64,000 bases of DNA. Source: Euglena gracilis. Lineage: Eukaryota; Euglenida; Euglenophyceae; Euglenales. Made by a program: the position numbers and the translations under genes. The notes beneath the pieces were generated by a model, which searched no databases, was not told where the DNA came from, and saw only the letters and a list, made by a program, of their open reading frames with translations. This document shows, piece by piece, positions 31,401 through 40,400 of this stretch. Position 1 is the first letter of the stretch, and each line of letters starts with the position of its first letter. The stretch covers positions 63,256,257 to 63,320,256 of the forward strand of contig CP154956.1 in NCBI GenBank assembly GCA_039621445.1. The letters are read 5' to 3'.

Positions 31401-34400
31401 CAGAAACCTTGGCAAATAATCCGGTTTTCATATTGTTTGTTCACAACCGCTTCTGCATTGACTGGCTTTATGCGGGGTTTCAGACATGCCATTATTTGTT
31501 TGGTGCAAGAAAAAAAATTCCCAGGGAAAATTTTTTAAGGTTTTTTAAGGTCATCACGGGGAAGAAAAACTTCCCTGGGGTGATTTTTTTAAGTTTTTTA
31601 AGGTTTTTTAAGGCATTTTGGCAAAAAAAATTTAAGGTTTTTTAAGGTTTTTTAAGGTTTTTTAAGGCGCCTTAAAAAATAATAATGCCTGAGAGCAGGT
31701 TCGAAACTGCCTTTCAATTTTGCACTCTTGTGCGAACGTGTGAAGGTGCTGAACCATCACAGCGGACCAGGCAGGCTTTGCCAGAGTGACCATTCCATTC
31801 GGGCTAAAGAGATGATTGTGTGTTGTGGTTGGCTCATTGAAACGACACATGCTTTTTTGAGAAGCCTGATGCCAGAACATGAGATTGCACGCACCGCTGC
31901 TGGCGCGAACGTCGTGAAGCTTCAGCCGCGGAAGCCAGTCCCAATTGTGTTTTATCTTGATGGTTTGTGCATGAACAATGGACCATTTCGTCCATACCAT
32001 TGGCCAGCAGCACAGGTGCAGCTCCTGCTTGGCCTTTTTGGAGTACAAATCGTGAATGGCAAGGGGAATTATATTCTGGCAATTTCACAAATCTGGTTAA
32101 GCTTTCTGACTCCTCAGTAGATGGTTGCTGGGGGTGGGGAACCAGGAGGCAGTGTGAAGTAGGAACCCTTAGAAAATACAGAAGGACAAGATGCATTTTG
32201 ATTCCCCACCCCTCCTGAAGGAAGGCCTCCCGGACTGGGGCAGAAGAAGGAATTTTCACCAACTGTATTTTTATTGTCAACGCTTTTGTGGCCGATGTTT
32301 CATGTATGAAATTTCCCTGCTCGTTTGCGTGGTGCGAGTTGTCTCCCCTTGGATGGCCTCCAGAAGGGCTTGTTTGTCCCAACATTCTCATTCTAATTCT
32401 CATGTATATTGCTCATTAAGACTGCAATGGCACATTGAGGTGGCAGAAAGTCAGGGAAGACGTTTTATGATATGATTGCTGCTTGATTTGAGGGGCTCAA
32501 GACTCAGTGGAAAACGAAGGGAAGGACTATGATACAAGTGTTTGTCCGAACGATTCTGCTTCTCTGTGGTGTACTCACAGAATGAACGGCCATTGTTTTT
32601 CGCGATGCCACATTTCATTGATGGTTGGAGCGACGTTTTATTTCCCTGTTTTTTGACGGGTGGTGGGGGAAGATTGTGGGTGGGACCCCCCAATCAGTGT
32701 CTTAAAAATTGGGGGTTCATTTACGCTTGTTAAACGTTTGTGCCTCGGTTCTGGGTTCCCTATTCCCCTGCTTTACGTTGTGCGGCATTTGGACCCTGAA
32801 ATTCTCCCAAACGTGGGTCAACTTCCCCTGCTACCCCAGGGTGGTGAATGGGTGTTGGCTTGGAATGCCTTTGATGTGGCCGCTTCTAAGGCATTCCAAG
32901 CCAACACACAGCAGCCACATCAAGCCACCCTCGTTAATGGTCCCTGGAATTCCATAACTGCATAGCTGCCTAAGTATTCTCATCACCATGTCATCATCAC
33001 CCATGTCATTTCTCGCGGAGGCAGGAGAACACCATATTTTCGCGTTTTTTGTTTTGCACATATCGAAAAGCTTTTCCATCTTTTGATTATTTCTCTAAGG
33101 CTGTGATTCAAGATTTGCTTGATGAGTTCTTTCCCTATGAACTAAAGGACAAGTTTCCTGATGGTGTTCCTCTGGAAGTGGTTGACAAAACCTCCGAGAA
33201 ATGCCCAAGGCCCCAAAAGCAGGTGTGTGTTTGTATTGATGTGTTTCGTGAGAGATGGTCCCCAATGTCCTGTCTTTACAGGGAGTTTTTTTCTTCCAAA
33301 ACCTCCGTCCGGTTGTGACGCCTTTGCAGTTGCAAGATGATGTGCTTGCCAATCATGCAAACAGCGAAACGAAAATCCAAAGGATCAAAATTCGTTCCAT
33401 CCCAAACATCAAACAAAGTCAGGTGATGCCAGTGTGATCATCAAAAACCAACAGTTTCCAAACAGCACAGGAGGTCATTCTGCATTCTGCAGAGTGAGAA
33501 AAGAGGTCTCAAAATTTCGCAGTTTCCGCAGATTAAAACTTCCCAAAATGAGTTTTTTTCCCCAGAAAACATCTTTCCAACCCCTTTCCCCTCCTTTTTC
33601 CCCTCGAAACTTCCCCATATTTCCTGTCTGCAATCATTATTCATGTTGTTATTTGTCAATGTTAGACTACGGTGGAATCTGGTTCACTGATAAAAGGGAC
33701 AATGGTGTCGGTGGAGTGAATATTGGCAAGCAACAAACTTTTTTTTTGCAACCTAACCTCACTGAACCTTCTGGTCACCAGCAGCATGGATGGATGGAGG
33801 ATGTGGTTGCTGGCCAGCCGGACCCCTGGGGGGGGGGGCATGAGAAGTTTTCAGGCACCGTTTCAGCAAGCCCATATCTGTCTTTGTACCCATCCAACCT
33901 GCAAACCTGGGCTTTACATTCAATCTGGTTCGGCGGTCACCGGCACCCCATCAACGTCTGGCATCATGTCCTTCTGGAAAGCGTAAATAAAAAAATAAAA
34001 AAAATTTTGCTTCTGGGGGGATAGTAGTGACAATTGAAAGCCGATGCCATTGCATTTGTCTTCCCTGATTTGCACAGGCAGCCCGGCAGGTGGCCGGCCT
34101 GGACCAGTTGCAACAGCATGAGTACCAAGTGGTGAGCAAGGAGACCTTTTTGAACCGGCTGCCGGCGCAAGTGGTTTGCAATGGCCATCTGGTGCCAGTG
34201 CGGGCTGGAGTGAGTGACCTGCTACAGCCGCAACAGGTGTGTCGTTCTTCGCCACCTTTTGCCACCTTTTGCTAGCCTTCTTTCCTTTTCTCCATTTGCT
34301 CAGGCGGGATTTTAAACTGCCCCTCGTTTATTTTCCAGTTTATTAAATCGGCACCCAAATTTGAGACCCATACAGCAGTAACAGAAATAATCGGGAACAT

Positions 34401-37400
34401 CTGAAAGAAAGTCACAGAAGTTAGCCAGAGTCTTTTGGAACAAACAGCACACCCCCTTCAGGGGAAGTGCGCAAAACGGCAAAACTATGTTGTTCTATGC
34501 GCAGCCCTCCCACTAATTGTGCCACGAAGAAGATCCTGCATCATATTTCTTCATAATGATTTTGCCCCGCACGTTCCGAGGATCGTGTTTATTTTTGGGG
34601 AAAAACACAACGGCCGAGGGAATTGGTGAATGTTTTTTTTTTGAGATCTTCGCCCTAATACCAGACTGCAGTGCGATACCAGACTGCTGTTTGAAAAAAG
34701 GGTTGGAACGCTGTTAGTTTTTTTGATGTTATTCCGGAAGCACTTCTGTGGAGCTAGGGGGCTGCACATGAATTCGGAAAAATGAATGGAGCCCATTTCC
34801 ATGTCTATTTCTTAGCTACCTACGGCTATTTCCCGGCTACGACTCAGCACACAGCAGAAGTTTTTGCTCCCACAAAATCTGGAAAAAACCAGAAAAATGA
34901 AAATAATTACTGAACACAAGAAACTATGGAATGATGCCACATGAAGGTGAATGTGAAAAAGAAAAATCTGCCTGTGTACATATCATTGCATATGTGAATT
35001 ATATTGCGCTGCCCCGGAGAAATAGCATGTATTAAATACCAACTCGAGAGACTTGCAAACACGATATGCATATGAATCCTTCTGGGGGAAAAGGGTGCGA
35101 GGGTAATCGAGTGATGACAGGTCAGAGTTATTGTGAATGGCATCGACTGTTGCAAGGGTTGGGGACATAACAGCACGGGAACTTGCATGCCTTTCCCTTA
35201 GCTGCAAATCGACCAGTGCTGGCATGGAACATCCTAAATCCCAGAAAGCCCTTTTGATTTGACGCAGCAATCTGAAGAGGCCCCAATGCCAGAAAGTTGC
35301 ATCCCAACGCAAGGCAATGGCATTGGTTTTAATATTTCAATGGCCCGTTTGAAAAAATATAACATTTTGAATTTCCATTGTCAAGAGAATTTCTGAAAAG
35401 AAGGGAACGCTTCTTATTGTTTCCAACACAGGAAACACCCTGAGGAAAGCTTAGATGTTTTTTTTGGCTATTTTGGGGTCAAAAGGCAATTATTCAAAAT
35501 TTCTCAAAAAATAACCGGTAGTCAGGTTTTCCCGCCAGCCCAAAAATTTTCAGCCTTTGAGCTGGACCCTCCGGGGTGGAGGGGGGTCGCTAAGCGACAC
35601 CCTGCTGGGATTCTAAGGACATCACCAGCAGCTTGAAGCCCCAGCTTGAAGATTTTCTAATCCCGCAAGAAGCCCCCTGGGCTCCTATTTCATCATATGG
35701 GGGCTTTCATTTGCCTTTGGATGGCAACGAAAACCTTAGGGATTTTGTGTGGTAGTGAATTGATCGCAGGTGTGGATTTCAGTGCTGCAGAAAATTAACA
35801 TTCAAACTCGAATTCTTGACATTTTGAGTGGATGGACGATGCACGAAAGATGCCAGATATCTGAAGGGTTGGATTCCTTGGTGGAGAAACTGACAAGAGG
35901 GGGCTTTTGCTTAGTCAATTTAGATGGTGGTCAAGCACCTTCGGCGATGCAGCGCGATGCAGGGCGATGTGGGAATTTTGGAGGCCAAAGGTGGGGTTCC
36001 GATGCAGGACGATGTACGCGACATAGGGCGATGCAGGCCTTTTCTTTGGATCTGCAGATATGACCAAAAGTGGCCAAAAGTAACACAAATGGACCAAAGG
36101 TTGCAAAAAACGACACAACAGGGCCAAAAGTGACCACAAGCAGTTGACAACAAACAAGAAGCAAAAGGGGCACCATTGAGGACCTGAAAAGCGATGCAGG
36201 GCGATGCAGGGGGATGCGGGACCAAATGGGTGGGTGACCGAAATTGCTTGGTGCTGGTTGACACTTCAGGATGGGACATACCTTTGCTTTGTGCATGCTG
36301 ACCCACCCAACAAGGGGAGGTGACCAAAGGCCTCATTCAGAGTGACTGACTGGTTTTTGGCTCCATTCCCCCATGATGGGGTTGGCCAGAAATGGCCAGT
36401 GGGCCCTGCTCTGGTTGAGGGACTGATAAGAAAGTTGCCCAATCACACTGCTGCCATCCCAACCCATCTCAGGGCTCCTGTAGGTTCGCCCCAACTCCAG
36501 CTCCAGGGCCCCGAAACTCTGTGGGTGGTGGCTGGGTGGTCTGACCCCCCAAGGCCTTCCGGCATTTCCAGAGGGCGTATTTTTTAGTCCAAAACTCCTT
36601 TGGCGCTGAAAGAATTGCGGTGCCATGTGGGGGGGCATTATTCCTTGGGTGAGGTTCGCAAGGCCAAAATGGCCAAAGAATCGATGGAGTTTGCCTTTTT
36701 TCAAATATTTGCGTGCTGCTCGAGTCGCCAGTCAAAATCTGGTCATGGGACGCAAGATTGAAGAAGGAGGAGAAGCTGCATGTTTGTGGCGCAGCACCCC
36801 TTGTTTGTCAGGCAAGAGAAGTGGAGCATCGGGTAGTGCAGACCGCTGCTTTTCTCGAAGCGAAGAACGCCAGTTCTCCCACCCAGTCCACTGCCCGAGG
36901 GTCCCCGGCAAATATGCACCGGTCGATTGCAACCATTCAGGTGTGGTGAAAATCTCTCATTTGCCTCCAGCCTGATGTCTCACAACACAAACACATGAAA
37001 CCCTCCGAAACTCTGATGCCAAGGTGCAGCCCACAGTTTTTTTTTTTTGCAAAAGAGTATCATTTACAACCGACCGCCTCCCAAGGTTTGTTTCCCTTGT
37101 TTTCCACTTCCCATTGGATTACTCTAACCCTCTAATCTATTTATCTACGATATCAGGCAAATCTTTCGACGAAATCAACCAATTAAACGCCCAAAATAAT
37201 TCGGTTGACCCCCCCCCAAATAAGATCCCTGCAAAATTAGACCCCACTCAGGATTTCCCCCCCCCAAAAAACACAAAATACACACCCATGAATGGGTGAT
37301 TTTTTATTTTGTTTATTTTTACCCTCGTTTCACATGTTAACATTTCCATTTTTCTCGAAAGTATAAAATCACAAAATTTCCAGCCTGTTTTTGGATGCTT

Positions 37401-40400
37401 GAATTGGGATTTTCACCAACCCAAAAGGAGACCCGAGTCTTATTTTGGGGGCTTTGGTTTGGTTTAACTCCTCAATGCCGTTCCTAGTCTCAAAGGGGGA
37501 TATGGTTGACAATCTCATTTTGCATTTCTTGAGGGTATTGTGATGATTCTGCGTGTTATGTTTTTTTCCCCGCTGTTCTCTAAATGATCACGAGGGATTT
37601 ATTATTATGTTTTTGTTCATTCTATTTTATTTGTTTGTTAGTTTGTTTATTTATTTGTTTATATTCATTTGTTTATTTATTTTTGAGGAAACATTATTCT
37701 CACCAAATTAGTAATAAAGAGAAAAAAGTTTTTATGGTCTATGGGACGTCTGGGCATCGAACGGTGTCCAAAATCAACGACGATGTGGCTGTATGTGATT
37801 GTAGTTTTTGCCCGGTCGGAGAGTTTTGCCAGAATTTTTTTTGCCAGGAAAAAAGAATTGGAGATGTTCTGTAATTGAAACCAACATATTGACAACCCAA
37901 AAACAAAATGACAAAATTATGGGACAAATGTGGGAAATTAACGTCATTATCTCTGCCCTTATGTGACAACCACAAACTGGAGGTCAACAGGGGTCATTCG
38001 GCAAAGGGTGTTGGCCTGGCAGGGGTGCCCCACTGTTTCAGTGCTAATTTGGTGCATTTTTTGGATTGATTGTTGAAAAGGAAGTTGGTCCGTGTACATC
38101 CTTTGCGCCCGTTACATACACCGAATTGAGCTGTTGTCGGTCAAAAATTGGCCGAATGAAATGCAAAAATGGTATTTTTTTTCTCAAAAGGAGCCTTTCT
38201 TTTAAGGCCTCAAAAACTTTGGCCAAGGATACGACAAGATGTTTCCAAAAACATCTGTGTCAGTAGACTTCAGGACAAAATGTTCGCTCCCGGTTTATTT
38301 TTTTGATATTCAAAGAACATTTGAAAGCAATTATATTATGTAATAATACAATCTAATAAATACATATATTAATATATATTAATTAATGTATGTGTGGCAA
38401 GCGGTAAGTGTAGTACCCCCGGGGGGTATTAAACTTGACACCAGGGCACGGGTTACGCTAACCCTAACCTTAACCCTAACCCTGACCCTAACCCTAACCC
38501 TAACCCGTGCCAAACCTGGTGTCAACTTTAGTACCCCCCGGGGGTACTAAACTTTTCACTCGCCATATATATTAATTAACATAATTATAATTAATTAACA
38601 TAATCATAATTAATTAACATAAGATTATGTGTAATATGTAAGAAATATTATTTATATAACATACATAATATATATGTCATATTATATTTAAATATATATT
38701 ACATAATATATATTTATTTATTTACAATATATATATGTGTGCGTGCGTGTGTATATTATATTATATTATATTATATGATATTATATCACATTATATTATA
38801 TTATTTATATTTTTATTATATTATAAATAATATATGTAAATAAGTAAGTAATATAAGTAATATAAATAAATAACATATGTACGATGTATATTGTATATGT
38901 ACTATATGTATATATAATTCGTGCAACTTTTTCCAAGTCAAAAAATGGACCCAATTTTTTTTGAAAAATGGACACTGTTTGGACATATTTTCTGCATCCC
39001 TTTCATCCATTTTTGTGATTTTTTTTGAAATTTGCAACATTTCTGCTGATTTTCCTCTTTTTTCCATTTTGCTTTCATGACTGAGTGGGGCTTATAACTT
39101 GGACAGCTGAAGTTAGTTCGGCCCACGGGAGGGGGGTTGGTATTATTTGGGGGTTTTAAATTTTGGGAGGGGTGTGATGGGCAATGACTGGTTATTATTA
39201 TTAGTACATCCTTTGGGGGGTTCCCGTCTTGAAATGGGAACAGATTTTTGGAGAGCCAGCTTGCTCCAAGAATGCTCAAATCATTTTTGTTTTTAAGTAT
39301 TTGGATTTGTTTTTAGTGCCCTTGAGCTTGGGCTGTCTATTCATCCTTACGTTTAACAAGTTGGCCCAAACCCGAATTTCTCAGTGTTTTCGCTCTCTCT
39401 CTGGTGACAGGTGTGATATATGGAAAGCCGAATCTAGATTTGGAGTTGTTGCTTTGGGACAGGGTGAGGTTAGGAATAGGGTTGGGCTTCATTCAGTCCA
39501 CAAGGCCTGATTTCAACCCATATTTGCCCATTTGGGTCTAAGTTTGCGCTGAATTCAGTACTCAATGTCAATATCAGCCGAACGGTCTAATCCTAATTTT
39601 GAGATATAATGATGGTTACCCATCACTGTGCCTGTCGTAGCAGAAATCCCCCCCATCCAAATGCCTTTAAGAATCTGGACCCATCCCGCGTTGAACCACT
39701 GAGCCCCCAGGGGGTTAAAATTTTTAATTTCGCCATATTTTTTCTCTTTCAAAATTCCTTTGTCGCAATAAAATTACTGTAGAAAATTTCTTGTTGCCCT
39801 TTTTTGTTGCCTACAGGAGGGGAGAAAGCGATATCCGCATTTCTGTTGCAATTTTCCTTTAATTCTCACAATTTCCGCAGTTTCTCACAAATTTTCCACA
39901 GTCTTTCCCCTTCCCGCAATTTTCCCACATGAGCGTGAAATGGCAGGTGAAATGGGTTCCGGCCATCCCTTGAACGTTTCACAAGGGAACCCAGGCACTT
40001 TTTGCTGTTTTGTTGAATTTCACCAAATCGTGCAAACTTTTGCAAAATCAATTTCTTGGGTTTTTTCTCATTTCTGCTGGGATAAAAATCCGCCTTAAAA
40101 TTTTCGCACCTGAGACCAACCTTTTTGTGAATTTTATTATCTTCGGATCGGCCAACAAATTCAATGTTGCTAAAAATAGCATGTTCTTAAAATCTAAGAG
40201 CCATGTTTTTAGACTTTTTGCTGGAAAATTGTGAATAAAAGCTCAAATGTGTAAACCCCCTCCCCCAAATAGTATTGCACTGCAGCACTATTGAACGGCC
40301 GCCTCCAGCACTATTTGGACCGAGCTCTATTGGCCCCGCAGCATTAGCCCCCCCCCCCCCCAAATAACCTGGCGGGGTGCCAGGTTATTGGAACCAACTT

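Noticed and set aside
31834-32403. 189-codon minus-strand ORF over the SEP exon
   Set aside because: It is the antisense shadow of the UBXN11-like exon 31810-32015 plus intron; the sense strand has clear SEP motifs and splice sites.
38457-38508. True chromosome end
   Set aside because: The telomeric units are internal, flanked by symmetric arms and by unique sequence on both sides within a gene intron.
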